Shown here piece by piece: positions 54,584 through 63,769 of a stretch of 64,000 nucleotides of DNA; the first letter of the stretch is position 1; every line of letters begins with the position of its first letter. Source of the DNA: RBG-13-68-16 sp050018455 (lineage in GTDB: Bacteria > Acidobacteriota > Thermoanaerobaculia > Thermoanaerobaculales > Thermoanaerobaculaceae). Both the position numbers and the translations under genes were made by a program. The stretch covers positions 62,001 to 126,000 of the forward strand of contig JBEKAA010000009.1 in NCBI GenBank assembly GCA_050018455.1. Direction: 5' to 3'. Under the pieces are notes generated by a model, which had not been told where the DNA came from, did not search any database, and worked only from the letters and a program-made list of their open reading frames with translations.

Positions 54584-57169
54584 TCAGCCAGCCTTGCGCA
54601 CCCAGGCCTCCTCGGGCTGCAGGGCCTCGTGCCCGGCCGGCCGGATCTTACGGTAGACCCGCTCCGGCGCGAGCTGCCGGCCGTCCACCGCGAGGAGGCG
54701 CTCCACGGGGATTCCGAACAGGCGGGCGTTCTCCTCGAGGCACGGTGCGATCAGGGCCCAGTCCGCCGCCGAGAGGCCGCCAAACGCGCCCCCGTTGAGC
54801 TGGTCCTCCGTGAGGCGCGCGTACGGATCGCGGACGTAGATCGCGCCACCGGAGGCCAGGGAGAACAGGTTGCCGCCCGGGTACGGCGTCGGGAGGTCCA
54901 CGATCGTCCCGTCCTCGTCGAACGCGACCCCGTTCAGCACCACGAAGCCGCCGCCGGCGAGCGGATCGCCGGCCATGAACGACTCCGCCAGGTAGTCGAG
55001 GCACGTCCCGTTGATCACGACCTGCGGCTTCCCGACGGCGTTGATGAGCGGCCGCCCGGCGGCGTTGCCGAGGACGAAGGCTCGCCCTCCCTTGGCGGCG
55101 TAGCCGAACGTCTGCCCGACGTCGCCGTGCACCACGAGGGTGCCGTCCTTCATGATCTGAGCGAGCTGATCCTGCGCCGAGCCATGCACGATGATCTCGG
55201 CTCCGTCGATCCCCGAGCCGAGGTAGTCGCCCGGCGAGCCGTACACGTCGATCCTCACGCCGGAGGTGCCGGGGCCGAGGCCGCAGCCGATGAAGCGGTG
55301 GCCGCGTGCGTGGGCGACGAGCACGCGCCGGAAGCCGCGCTCTGCGGCGACCACGATCGCTCTGGCAAGGGAGTCCGGTCCCTCCTGGGGGAAATCGCGG
55401 GCGTCCACCACCAGCGTGGTCGCGCTGTCGCCGGCAGCCGGCAGCGGCGTCCGGGCGTCCGCCCAGGCGAACCCCCGCAACGCGCGATGGCCGTCGCGTA
55501 TCCGTTCGATCACGCGCGCGAAGCTCTCGTCCACCAGCGAGATCGCCGCGCTTCGCTTGAGCCGGCCGGTCGGGATACGGCGGTCGATGAGCAACGTGAG
55601 AGTGGCGAGCGCCCGGCGCACCCCGTCGCCGTCGGTCGCGAGCCCCTCGACCGCGGCCAGGTACCGCCGCAGGTCGCCGTACCCCCATCCCGGCAGGTGC
55701 CGGACAGCGTGCGCGAAGAGGGCTTCGGGCTCCCCGTCCGCCGGGAGCGGCACCGGCTGGGCCACCGCCGCCCGGCCGCCCGCCGAAGGGATCAGTTTCC
55801 CTGGGTCGGGTTGGATGGCGCGGCCGAACTTGTCGGTGCACACGAGGTCCGGCCGGCCCCCTGTCTCGCTGACGGTGAAGATGAACGCCCCGCCGTCCGT
55901 GTGGGAGCCGCCGCGGGCGTTCCAGTACATGTCGGCGCGCGGCCAGAACCGCGCGTCCTCGGAGGCCAGGCTCGCGAGCGCGGCGTCGATCCCCTGCTTC
56001 TCCGAGGCCGCGAACCCGATCGCTTCCTCGCCCCGCTGCAGCGCGAACACCTGCGGCCGCAGCATCGAGGTGTCGGTGATGCCGATGAGCCGGTGGGCGC
56101 GCTCGCGCTGCTGCGACTGCGCGATGAGGAAGAACCACGGCCCGTCGGGAGACCCGTGCATGTGGACCGCCTGCAGCATCCTGTACAGCCGCTGCTTGTC
56201 AGGCGGGAGCAGCGTAAAGTCGCGCTCCGTGGTGGGCGCCATCGCCTCGATCACGTGTTCGAGAGGGTAGCCGTACTGCCGGCTCAGCAGGTCGAACACC
56301 AGCACTGCCACCTCCGTGTCGGTGAGAAAAAGGGGGTGGAGCCGCCGTTGCGCCAGGTAGCTCGAGATCGAGGCGTAGTTGGCGAAGTCGCCGTTGTGCA
56401 CGAGCGCCTCGTGCATGCCGATGAAGGGGTGCGCCCCGCCGGGGTGCCAGACGCGGCCCTTGGTCGGGTAGCGGTGGTGCCCGATCCAGACGTGGGCGGT
56501 GAAATCCTCGAGGCCGTACGCGCGGATGACGTCGTCCCCGTACCCGACCAGCTTGAGGACGATGAGGTCCCTCGCGTGCGAGAGAACGAACGCGCGCTTG
56601 TCCCCGGTCGAGGCGTAGAGCGCCTTGTTCAGCGCGAAGCTGTTCCGGTAGACGATCTCGTCCTCGACGTCGCCCGGTTCGGCGTTCGCGAGGCCGTGCG
56701 CTCGGGCAAACGTCTCGCGCACCTCGGGGCGCACGCGGACGAGGTAGCACGCCACCTCGGGCGGGGGCACCTCCAGGCCGACGGCCCGGTGGTCGGCCGG
56801 CGCGGGGATCGTGACCGCCCGGTCCACGATGAACACCGGCTCCACGAACTCGCGCTCGACCTGCTCGCGCGCCCCGGCTTCGAGCAGCGCGACCGCGAGC
56901 AGATAGTCGCGCTCGAGCGTCCCCCGGTCCACGCCGAAGAACCGCGGGTCCAGGCCGACGGCCGCGATGCCGCCCCCCTTGCCGTTGCCGCGGTTGCGCA
57001 TCTGCGCGAGCGCCTGCAGCAGGTGGCGACCCGCGACCGGCACGCTGGCGGCCATCCCGATCACGCCGCACCCGCCTTCGGCGTCCGCCTTGCGGGCTCC
57101 CGGCGGGAGCGGCTCGCCCAGGTCGCGCCGCGACTCGATCAGCGCCCTGACGAGATCTTCGCGGTTCAT
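54584..57169 (-). CDS. Glutamate synthase glutaminase-GXGXG subunit
   Basis: 861 residues. A class II amidotransferase domain (about 34-420) is fused to a GXGXG beta-helix (about 590-800). The only candidate nucleophile is Cys34 (EGGCGVIGM), so a ~33-residue propeptide must be removed to free it; no start codon sits next to it. Glutaminase features include GHHRYPTKGRVWHPGGAHPF and EALVHNGDFANY. The beta-helix has GCGLGPGTSGVRIDVYGSPGDYLGSGIDGAEI-type repeats and GTVVVHGDVGQ-like turns. It provides ammonia to the FMN subunit encoded upstream (ATGA overlap). An open frame continuing to 59794 is an out-of-frame shadow. Confidence 0.87.
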   Translation of the reverse strand: MNREDLVRALIESRRDLGEPLPPGARKADAEGGCGVIGMAASVPVAGRHLLQALAQMRNRGNGKGGGIAAVGLDPRFFGVDRGTLERDYLLAVALLEAGAREQVEREFVEPVFIVDRAVTIPAPADHRAVGLEVPPPEVACYLVRVRPEVRETFARAHGLANAEPGDVEDEIVYRNSFALNKALYASTGDKRAFVLSHARDLIVLKLVGYGDDVIRAYGLEDFTAHVWIGHHRYPTKGRVWHPGGAHPFIGMHEALVHNGDFANYASISSYLAQRRLHPLFLTDTEVAVLVFDLLSRQYGYPLEHVIEAMAPTTERDFTLLPPDKQRLYRMLQAVHMHGSPDGPWFFLIAQSQQRERAHRLIGITDTSMLRPQVFALQRGEEAIGFAASEKQGIDAALASLASEDARFWPRADMYWNARGGSHTDGGAFIFTVSETGGRPDLVCTDKFGRAIQPDPGKLIPSAGGRAAVAQPVPLPADGEPEALFAHAVRHLPGWGYGDLRRYLAAVEGLATDGDGVRRALATLTLLIDRRIPTGRLKRSAAISLVDESFARVIERIRDGHRALRGFAWADARTPLPAAGDSATTLVVDARDFPQEGPDSLARAIVVAAERGFRRVLVAHARGHRFIGCGLGPGTSGVRIDVYGSPGDYLGSGIDGAEIIVHGSAQDQLAQIMKDGTLVVHGDVGQTFGYAAKGGRAFVLGNAAGRPLINAVGKPQVVINGTCLDYLAESFMAGDPLAGGGFVVLNGVAFDEDGTIVDLPTPYPGGNLFSLASGGAIYVRDPYARLTEDQLNGGAFGGLSAADWALIAPCLEENARLFGIPVERLLAVDGRQLAPERVYRKIRPAGHEALQPEEAWVRKAG

Positions 57170-60069
57170 GGTGCCGCCTCCCTTCCGCGGTAGAGCAGGA
57201 GATCGGTCCGCCCGCGCAGCTCGCGCACGCTGCCGAGCCCGAGCCGCCGCAGGATCTCCTCGAGCTGGAGCTGGTACGAGCGATAGAGGTTGCCGAGCCG
57301 CTCCGCGCCCCACTCCGGGTCCACGAACTGCGACAGCTCCGGGTCGGTGGTCGTGAGGCCGAACGTGCAACCGCGCCCCCGCTCGCAGTTCGAGCAGCGC
57401 GTGCACCCCAGCGCGACGAGTTCGGACGTGCCGAGGACGACGCCGTCGGCTCCGAGCGCGATCGCCTTGGCGATGTCGTGCGCCGTGCGGATCCCGCCCG
57501 ACGCCACCAGCGTGACCTCGTCGCGGATTCCCTCCTGGACCAGGAACCGGTGCACCCTCGGGATCGCGAGCTCGATCGGCATCGCGATGTTCTTCTTCGC
57601 GATCTCCGGCGCGGCGCCGGTGCCGCCGTACGAGCCGTCGATGTGGATGATGTGTGCCCCGGCGTAGTACGAGCCGACCGCGACCATGTCCACGTCGGTG
57701 GGCGTCGAGACCTTCACCGACACCAGTGCCCCGGGGTTGACGGTCTTGATCCAGTCGATGTGCTTCTTGTGGTCCTCCACGGAGTACACCGAGTGGAACG
57801 GAAACGGCGAGAAAAGTGACACCCACGGCACGCTCTCGCGCATCTGCGCCACGACCGTGGTGGCCTTGTCGCCGAGCAGATGGCCGCCGAGACCGGGCTT
57901 GGCCCCCTGCGCGTACTTGAACTCCACGATCGGCGCGGCCTGGATCGTCTCCTCGCGCACGCCGAACATCCCGGTCGCCACCTGGGTGATCACGTGGCTC
58001 TTCAGGGGCAGCAGCGACACCGGGTACCCGCCCTCGCCGGTCGAGGTGAACGTCCGCCAGTTGCGCGCGTTGATCGCCCGCGACAGCATCACCTGCTCGG
58101 AGACCGAGCCGAACGACATCCCGCCGCCGTACCAGGGGACCGGGATCTCCACCTTCGCGTCGTACGGCCGGCGGTTGAGCGGGATCGAGGTGTCCACCGC
58201 GGCCCGCTCCGGCAGCCACGCCTCCCGGGGCCGCTCGACGAAGCTCAGCCGGTCGAACCCTCCGTTCGACCGACCGACACGGTGCTCGAGACCGTTGTCG
58301 GGCGGCGCCCCGGTCCCCGCCTGGCGCCAGGTCGCGAGGATCAGGTCGTCGGTCCAGCGCGCGTCCCCGAGCGCCGGCGGCCGCCCGAACGCGAGCGTCG
58401 GCAGAACCGCGAAGCCGCGCCGGATCGCGCTCCTGTGCTTGGCGACGACCTTCTCCTCGACCGTCGCACCCTCGGCCCACGGGTGGTGCTCCGCCGGCCG
58501 CATGATCTCCCCCAGCCCTTCTCCTCTGCTCCTCGGCCCCTCCGCCCCTCTGCTGCGCTCTTCGGATCCCGGACCCCGGACCCCGGGCCCCTGTATCTCC
58601 CCGAACGCCTCGCGCTCGAGGTCGCGCTGGAACATGCAGCGCCCCAGCTCGCCGCGCAGGCGGCGCACCTCGCGCAGGCCCATTGCGCCCATGACCTCGA
58701 GGAGCTGGTCGCGCCACGCCCCCGCGAGGTTCGTCAGCCGCTGGACGCCCCACGCCAGCGGCAGCCGCGGGAGCCGCACGCGCGCCGTGTCGCGGGCGAG
58801 CGCATCGCCCTCGAAGCGCGCCTGCAACGCGGCGAGCGGCGCCATGTCCAGCGCTACCGCGTCGAGCCCACAGATGATCGCCTTGGGGACGTGCTCCGCG
58901 AGCACCACGCCGCCGCTGCCGACCAGCGTCACCTCTTCGCGCACGCCGGCGTTGACGAGCGCGCGGTGCACGTCCTGGATCGCGTCCCCCACGAAGCGGC
59001 CGGCGGCGCGCCCGTGATAGTCGGCCGTGAGATGGAGCACCCTGACGCCCGCCCGGACCAGCCCCGGAACGTCTTCGTCGAAACCGACCCGCACGCCAAC
59101 GACCGAATCCGGCAACTGCCGTCGCAACTCGCCAAACGCGGTCTCGTCCCACCCGTCCAGGAACGCAACGCGCGGGGCGCGCGGCAAGGCCGCCGCCCGG
59201 GACACCTCCTCGTGGGCGACGAGGGGAGCGACGTGGTCGCCGTGGAGCCCGTGGCGGATGGCGGCGGCGAGCGGCACGATCACCAGGGTCTCGACGCGCT
59301 CGGCGACGCCCGCCAGCACGCGCAGGAGCGCCCGGGTCTCGACCGAGCGTGGCGGCGCGTCGAAGAGGAACGGGACCGGCAGCGAGACCAGGCGCGGCAC
59401 CGAACCGACGACGTCCCCCCTCTCGTCCAGGCGCAGGAACGAGGGCTTCTCTCCGATGTCCACCGACGTGGAGATGAACTCCCGCCCGTGGATCCCGTCG
59501 CGGGTGGGGCGGACGATCTCCGACATGTCGGTCCACATCCCGTCCCACCCGTCCCCTCCGAACTCGCCGCGGTAGCCGGCGCCCCGCACCGGCACGTGGC
59601 CCACGCCCGACTCGTAGTTGATCGTGTCGACGTGGTCGGGTTTCAGGTAGCTGTCGCCGAGCTCGGTCCGTCGGGGGTTCGGAACGATCGTGATGAACTC
59701 CGGGTACTGGGTCGAGCAGCGCAGGCAGCCCACGCACTTCGCGTGGATCGGCGCCATGCCGCCCACCGGCCGGCCGTACACGCCGTACACGCACGGCCGC
59801 GACAGCGCCACCTTCACCGGGGTGCGCGGGTCGAAGACCTCGCGGAGGATCATCGCGGCAAGCGTGTGCTTCCTGACCTTGACCCGGAACTTCGTCGGGT
59901 GGTTCGCGATCTCGGGGGCGGGGCGGACCTCGATGCGGTAGCGCTCGTAGGTGCCTGCGCCGCGCTCGGCCGGCGCATGAACGGGGCCCCGTGGAGCCGC
60001 TTCAGGCCCCGGACCGCGGTCGTGCGCCGGCTCGGCCCCCGTCCCCTCGACCGGTCTCGCTTCCGCCAT
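57166..60069 (-). CDS. Glutamate synthase FMN/Fe-S subunit with internal duplication and repeat-derived insert
   Basis: 967 residues. An N-terminal ferredoxin-like part has C-x2-C-x2-C (CVGCLRC). A degenerate copy of the synthase barrel follows (about 260-480: VTLVGSGGVVLAEHVPKAI, WGVQRLTNLAGAWRDQLLEVM). Then comes the true FMN synthase domain (about 600-967): WYGGGMSFGSVSEQV, TSTGEGGYP, GAKPGLGGHL, HIDGSYGGTGAAP, VTLVASGGIRTAHDIAKAIALGADGV (in parts) and the cluster cysteines CTRCSNCERGRGC. Between the halves, about 30 residues rich in Gly, Arg, Ser and Glu are encoded by an intergenic-type repeat at 58505-58605. Archaeal-type split glutamate synthase. Confidence 0.87.
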   Translation of the reverse strand: MAEARPVEGTGAEPAHDRGPGPEAAPRGPVHAPAERGAGTYERYRIEVRPAPEIANHPTKFRVKVRKHTLAAMILREVFDPRTPVKVALSRPCVYGVYGRPVGGMAPIHAKCVGCLRCSTQYPEFITIVPNPRRTELGDSYLKPDHVDTINYESGVGHVPVRGAGYRGEFGGDGWDGMWTDMSEIVRPTRDGIHGREFISTSVDIGEKPSFLRLDERGDVVGSVPRLVSLPVPFLFDAPPRSVETRALLRVLAGVAERVETLVIVPLAAAIRHGLHGDHVAPLVAHEEVSRAAALPRAPRVAFLDGWDETAFGELRRQLPDSVVGVRVGFDEDVPGLVRAGVRVLHLTADYHGRAAGRFVGDAIQDVHRALVNAGVREEVTLVGSGGVVLAEHVPKAIICGLDAVALDMAPLAALQARFEGDALARDTARVRLPRLPLAWGVQRLTNLAGAWRDQLLEVMGAMGLREVRRLRGELGRCMFQRDLEREAFGEIQGPGVRGPGSEERSRGAEGPRSRGEGLGEIMRPAEHHPWAEGATVEEKVVAKHRSAIRRGFAVLPTLAFGRPPALGDARWTDDLILATWRQAGTGAPPDNGLEHRVGRSNGGFDRLSFVERPREAWLPERAAVDTSIPLNRRPYDAKVEIPVPWYGGGMSFGSVSEQVMLSRAINARNWRTFTSTGEGGYPVSLLPLKSHVITQVATGMFGVREETIQAAPIVEFKYAQGAKPGLGGHLLGDKATTVVAQMRESVPWVSLFSPFPFHSVYSVEDHKKHIDWIKTVNPGALVSVKVSTPTDVDMVAVGSYYAGAHIIHIDGSYGGTGAAPEIAKKNIAMPIELAIPRVHRFLVQEGIRDEVTLVASGGIRTAHDIAKAIALGADGVVLGTSELVALGCTRCSNCERGRGCTFGLTTTDPELSQFVDPEWGAERLGNLYRSYQLQLEEILRRLGLGSVRELRGRTDLLLYRGREAAP
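58505..58605 (-). repeat. Word-array repeat inside the glutamate synthase gene
   Basis: Minus strand reads GGTCCGGGGTCCGGGATCCG, then AGAGCGCAGCAGAGGGGCGG and GAGGAGCAGAGGAGAAGG. The same succession of blocks stands at 60308-60378 and 44528-44580 in intergenic DNA. Here it is in frame, adds no stop codon, and falls exactly between the two barrel halves of the protein, a tolerant linker position. Confidence 0.75.
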
Positions 60070-60183
60070 GCGCTGCACCCCTTCCGTTCCCTTTCCAGGG
60101 CCTGGACCCGAACCGGAATCGCCTGTCAATCCGAGAACAACCGCCAACCGCACGCCTGCTCACGCTCGCCGACCGTCGTGCGC

Positions 60184-60212
60184 ATTCTCATCATCGCAAC
60201 GTGTCCTGTCAA
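60184..60212 (-). promoter_or_regulatory. Sigma70 promoter of glutamate synthase operon
   Basis: Minus strand TTGACA (60212-60207), 17 bp, GAGAAT (60189-60184). The predicted start is near 60177, about 108 nt before the ATG. Confidence 0.6.
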
Positions 60213-60229
60213 GGGGTAATCGTGCGGAT

Positions 60230-60249
60230 TGACACACCAAATCGTGTCA
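60230..60249 (-). promoter_or_regulatory. TGACAC-N8-GTGTCA palindrome upstream of glutamate synthase
   Basis: A perfect 6-8-6 dyad centred about 62 bp upstream of the predicted start, a usual place for a dimeric activator. The surrounding sequence is AT-rich for this genome. It matches no nitrogen-regulator consensus that I can name with confidence. Confidence 0.5.
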
Positions 60250-60295
60250 TTTTGCCTATTTTCAGAGAACACAGCAATTCCGCATCACGATGGGT

Positions 60296-60470
60296 CGCGA
60301 TCGCGTTCGGCGCGAGAGACAGGGTCCGGGGTCCGAAGAGGCAGGCAGAGGAGCGGAGGGGCAGAGGAGCGAAGACCGTTTGCAGGTTCGCACGTTTGAA
60401 GGTTCAGAGACCCGCGGGGTCAAAGGTGAAAGGGAAAAGGTCAAAGGGACGACGAGACCCCGGAACGACG
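60296..60470. repeat. Composite word-array repeat (left-arm type)
   Basis: GGTCCGGGGTCCGAAGAGGC, AG-rich octamers (GGCAGAGGAGCGGAGGGGC), degenerate octamers (CGTTTGCA, GGTTCGCA, CGTTTGAA), then heptamers GTCAAAG, GTGAAAG, GGAAAAG, GTCAAAG to about 60447. It joins the 8-bp and 7-bp families in one element but no clear right arm follows. It lies in the 662-bp gap 60070-60731. Confidence 0.75.
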
Positions 60471-60580
60471 GCGGGGTGCGTGGAGCCGCGCTGCCGAAGA
60501 GACCGGGGTCACCGTCCTGGGATCGGGGGCTGCGAACGACAAGACCGGGCAACCAAAGGCAGTGCCTCGCGCCACGGCGT

Positions 60581-60711
60581 GTAGCCGCGTCGCCGCCGTT
60601 GGGCCTATGGCAAGGCGCGCGAGCGGTCCACGCCGGAGCGTAGCCGGAGGCTACGTGAGGACGCGAGGCCGCGAAGCGCAACGCAGCCAGAGGTCCGACG
60701 CCGGCGACGCC
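60581..60711. repeat. 130-bp structured repeat, copy 5
   Basis: GTAGCCGCGTCGCC to GGCGACGCC. The terminal stem carries a compensated pair change (GTCGCC with GGCGAC instead of GCCGCC with GGCGGC). The central hairpin is GTAGCC-GGA-GGCTAC. Its right end is 20 bp past the stop of the minus-strand MBL gene. Confidence 0.85.
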
Positions 60712-60731
60712 ACCCTCCGAAATGGCGAGGG

Positions 60732-61523
60732 TCAGCTGACCCAGGCGACCAGGCGGCCGGGCAAGAGCTCCGCCAGCGGCGCGACCAGCTCGGCGATCTC
60801 GCCGGCGGAAAGCGGCGGCAGGTGCGCCAGCACCAGGTGATCGCAGCGCAGCGACGCGGCGATCTCGATCCAGTCCTTCAAGTGCGCGTGCTTCGCCAGG
60901 CGCGCGGCCACCCTGCGGTTCTTCTCGACGAACGTGCACTCGACGATGGCGACCCTGGCGTCCAGGAGCCCCGGATCGTCGGCGAACGGCGCGGTGCTGC
61001 CGTCCGCGGCGTACACGAGGTCCGGGCGGCGCCGGCGCTTCCTCCGCAGCGACCACCCGAGCGCCGGCACGCCGTGGTCGAGCGCGAACGCCGTCGCCGT
61101 CCCTCCGGGGAGCTCAACCGTGTCGCCCGGCGCGGCGCCGACGATGGCGTCCTCGAGGCGCAGCCGCTTGCGGACCGACTCCATTCCCGGCATCACCGCG
61201 AGCGCCTGGCGGAGCGCGGCGGCCACCGGCTCCGGCGCGACCAGCCGCGTCGGCTCGCCGGAATGGAAGCGGGCGCGCACGTTGAGGTACGCCAGCACGC
61301 CCGACAGGTGGTCGAGGTGACCGTGGGAGAGCAGCACGACCGGCTGCTCCGCCATCGTCGGGCTCATGCGGCCGACATCCAGGGCGACGCCCAGCGCCGG
61401 CACCGCGAACGCCGTCGCCCGCGCCGCCACCGAGGTGCCCCGGACCGTCAGGCCCCCGAGGCGCAGTTCGAGGTCCGGCGAGTACCCGGCCCCGGCGGCG
61501 CGCGGAAATTGAATCGCGGTCAC
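60732..61523 (-). CDS. RNase Z-like metallo-beta-lactamase-fold protein, second paralogue
   Basis: 263 residues. LLSHGHLDHLSGVLAYL carries the metal ligands. FALDHGVPALGWSL, DLVYAADGSTAPF, VAIVECTFVE, KHAHLKDWIEI and LVLAHLPP complete the RNase Z-like order. It resembles the protein at 48598-49443 in length and motif order (for example VECTF and the HAHL/HMHL pair), so the two are probably paralogues. Divergent from glmS, with about 100 bp between them. Confidence 0.75.
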   Translation of the reverse strand: MTAIQFPRAAGAGYSPDLELRLGGLTVRGTSVAARATAFAVPALGVALDVGRMSPTMAEQPVVLLSHGHLDHLSGVLAYLNVRARFHSGEPTRLVAPEPVAAALRQALAVMPGMESVRKRLRLEDAIVGAAPGDTVELPGGTATAFALDHGVPALGWSLRRKRRRRPDLVYAADGSTAPFADDPGLLDARVAIVECTFVEKNRRVAARLAKHAHLKDWIEIAASLRCDHLVLAHLPPLSAGEIAELVAPLAELLPGRLVAWVS

Positions 61524-61625
61524 CGGACAATCTTAGCGGGTTTACAATGATTCGCCCGCGAGAGGGCGCCGAGAACGGGGTCATCTCGCGGGCGTGCCCG
61601 TTCGGCTCGGGTCGGGAGGTCCCCC

Positions 61626-63416
61626 ATGTGCGGCATCTTCGGCATCGTCTGCGCCAGCGAGCGCCCCCTGGGCGAGACCCTGACCGTGGCGGCGAAGCGG
61701 CTCGCGTACCGCGGCTACGACTCGGTCGGCGCGGCGTGCGTCGAGGGTAGCGGCCGGATCGACCTGCGCAAGGACGTCGGGCGGGTGCAGGAGGTCGCGG
61801 ACAAGCTCCGCTTCGTCGAGCTCAAGGGGCTGCGCGGCATCGTGCAGCTCCGCTGGGCGACGTTCGGGGCGCCCTCGATCCCCAACGCCCAGCCGCACCT
61901 CGACTCCGAAGGCACCATGGTCGGCGCCCACAACGGGAACGTCGTCAACAACGCCGAGCTGAGGCGCCAGTTCCTCGCCGAGGGGATGACCGTCCGCGGC
62001 ACCAACGACGGCGAGTCGTGCGTCCACGCCGTCGAGCGCTACGTCAAGCGCGGCCTCGCGCTGCCCGAGGCGGTGCGCGCCGCCTACAACGACCTCGCCG
62101 GCGACTTCGCGTTCGTGGTCACCGACCGCGAGCACAACCGCCTGGTCGCGGTAAAGAAGGGATCCGGCCTCGTCGTAGGAATCGGGCACGACTTCACCTG
62201 CTGCTCCTCCGACCTGCCGTCGATCCTGCCCCTGACCCGCAAGGTGATCCCGGTCGAGGACGGCGAGATGGTCGTCCTCGAGCCAAACCGCGTGCGCATC
62301 GTCCACGTCGCCGACGGCAGCAAGGTGATCCGGCCCGCGAAGGAGGTCGGCGAGGGGATGGGCTCGCCCGAGAAAGGCGGGTACGCGCACTTCATGCTCA
62401 AGGAGATCCACGAGCAGCCGGCGGTGGCGCGCGAGCTGCTCCACCTGCTCGAGGCCTCCGAGCACCTGCCGCGCATGGTCGAGACGCTGCGCGGCGCCGA
62501 GCGCCTGTTCCTCGTGGGGTCCGGCTCCTCGTACCACGCCTGCGTGCTCGGCACGACGTTCTGGGCGCGCCTTGCGGGCGTGATGGCAGTGCCGGTGCTG
62601 CCGCAGCAGTTCATCGAGCAGTACGGCCCCGCCCTCAGGCCGGGGGACGTGGCGCTCTACGTCTCGCAGAGCGGCGAGACCAAGGACGTGCTCAACGCGA
62701 TCAACTTCGCGACGCCGCGGGGAGTGACACCGCTCGGCCTCGTGAACGTCCTCGGGTCGACCCTGACGCGCAAGGTGAATGTCTACCTGCCGCTCGCGTG
62801 CGGGTGGGAGATCTCGGTCCCGGCCACCAAGACGTACACCAACCAGGTGATCGCCCTCATCGCGCTGGCCGCCGCCGTCGGCGGGCAGCCGATCGAGGAG
62901 CTTGACGCGGCGCCGGCGTGGATCGAGAAGGCGATCGCGCGCACGGACGAGCCGATGGCGAAGCTGGCGAAGTAGTTCGTCGGCTGCGACCGGCTCTTCA
63001 TCCTCGGCTACGGCCTCGGCCACGGCGTCGCCCTCGAGGGCGCGCTCAAGTGCAAGGAGGTGACGGGGGTCCCGTGCGAGGGGATGTTCTCCTCGGAGTT
63101 CAAGCACGGCCCGCTCGCCATGGTCGAGGAGGACACCCCGGTGTTCTTCACCGCGCCGCCCTCCGGCACCGAGATGCTCACCAACCACGTCACCGAGGTG
63201 ACCGCGCGCGCCGGCCACGCCACCGTGCTCGCCGCGCCGAACCGGCAGCTGCAGTCCGAGGCGTCGCACTTCGTCGCGCTCCCGGTCGGCTCCGACCTCG
63301 AGTACGCCATCGTCGGCACGGTCCCGTTCCAGCTCCTCGCGTACCACCTCGCCGTCGCCAAGGGGATGGACCCCGACTACCCGAGGAACCTGTCGAAGAC
63401 GCTGACGGTGGACTGA
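61626..63416 (+). pseudogene. glmS: Glutamine-fructose-6-phosphate aminotransferase with in-frame amber codon
   Basis: The frame is continuous over 596 codons apart from TAG at 62973-62975. The upstream part (449 codons) has catalytic Cys2 (MCGIFGIV), YRGYDSVG, AHNGNVVNN, TNDGESCVHAVE and the first SIS domain (LVGSGSSYHAC, SQSGETKD). The downstream part begins FVGCDRLFILGYG, carries EGALKCKE and FKHGPLAM of the second SIS domain, and ends PRNLSKTLTVD with the catalytic Lys. Both halves are otherwise intact, and the TAG stands where homologues tend to have Asp or Tyr. Recent nonsense mutation, suppression, or a sequencing error are all possible. GGGAGG precedes the ATG. Confidence 0.85.
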
Positions 63417-63418
63417 GA

Positions 63419-63510
63419 GGCAGTTGACAGTCGACAGTTGACAGTCTTCCCCCGCCACCCGAAGACAGTTGACAGTCGACAGTTGACAGTTTCCCCCACC
63501 CCCCACCCAG
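63419..63510. repeat. CAGTTGA/CAGTCGA 7-bp word arrays
   Basis: CAGTTGA, CAGTCGA, CAGTTGA, CAGT occurs twice as a direct repeat (63422-63446 and 63468-63491), separated by CTTCCCCCGCCACCCGAAGA. It starts 3 bp after the glmS stop. Another heptamer family distinct in sequence from the AAAGG-type. Confidence 0.8.
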
Positions 63511-63540
63511 CAAAGGGACGAAAAACGACACATCTGTTGC

Positions 63541-63620
63541 TGTGGAGCGCGCCCTCCGGGCGTGCTCTAAAGTCACATGCGGGGGCTCGCAAGAGCACGC
63601 GCGGAGCGCGCGTTCCACAG
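63541..63620. repeat. TGTGGAGCGCGC inverted repeat
   Basis: TGTGGAGCGCGC at the left and GCGCGCGTTCCACA at the right end an ~80-bp element, with inner CGTGCTC and GAGCACG also complementary. The right arm recurs alone at 36754-36782. The remaining 150 bp before the next gene show no certain feature. Confidence 0.7.
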
Positions 63621-63769
63621 AGACAAGGAGCTGTCGAGGTCCGTCCGCCAGCACGGCAGCAAGGAACTCACCATCAACAGTTATCCCCACTCCCTCACCC
63701 GGCTCAGGGACAAGACGGACGACGACCTGCAAATGCACGGCAGCGGCGAATTGGGTCTAGACTTGGAGC

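Noticed and set aside
54629..57193. 854-residue plus-strand frame antisense to the glutaminase gene
   Set aside because: It lies fully antisense to a gene with strong domain evidence and shows no family features.
57170..59794. A continuous minus-strand frame extending the glutaminase gene to about 1736 residues
   Set aside because: The extra part is an out-of-frame shadow of the FMN subunit gene. The conserved FMN-domain sequence is in the other frame, and the ATGA overlap at 57166-57169 marks the real start.
62973..62975. TAG in glmS as a pyrrolysine codon
   Set aside because: Pyrrolysine is known from methylamine methyltransferases and needs pyl genes, none of which are here. Homologues have ordinary residues at this place.
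63630..63769. A protein-like translation (RDKELSRSVRQHGSKELTIN...) before the last gene
   Set aside because: It has no start codon with a ribosome site, runs out of an inverted repeat and out of frame into the next gene. It might be a gene remnant but cannot be supported.
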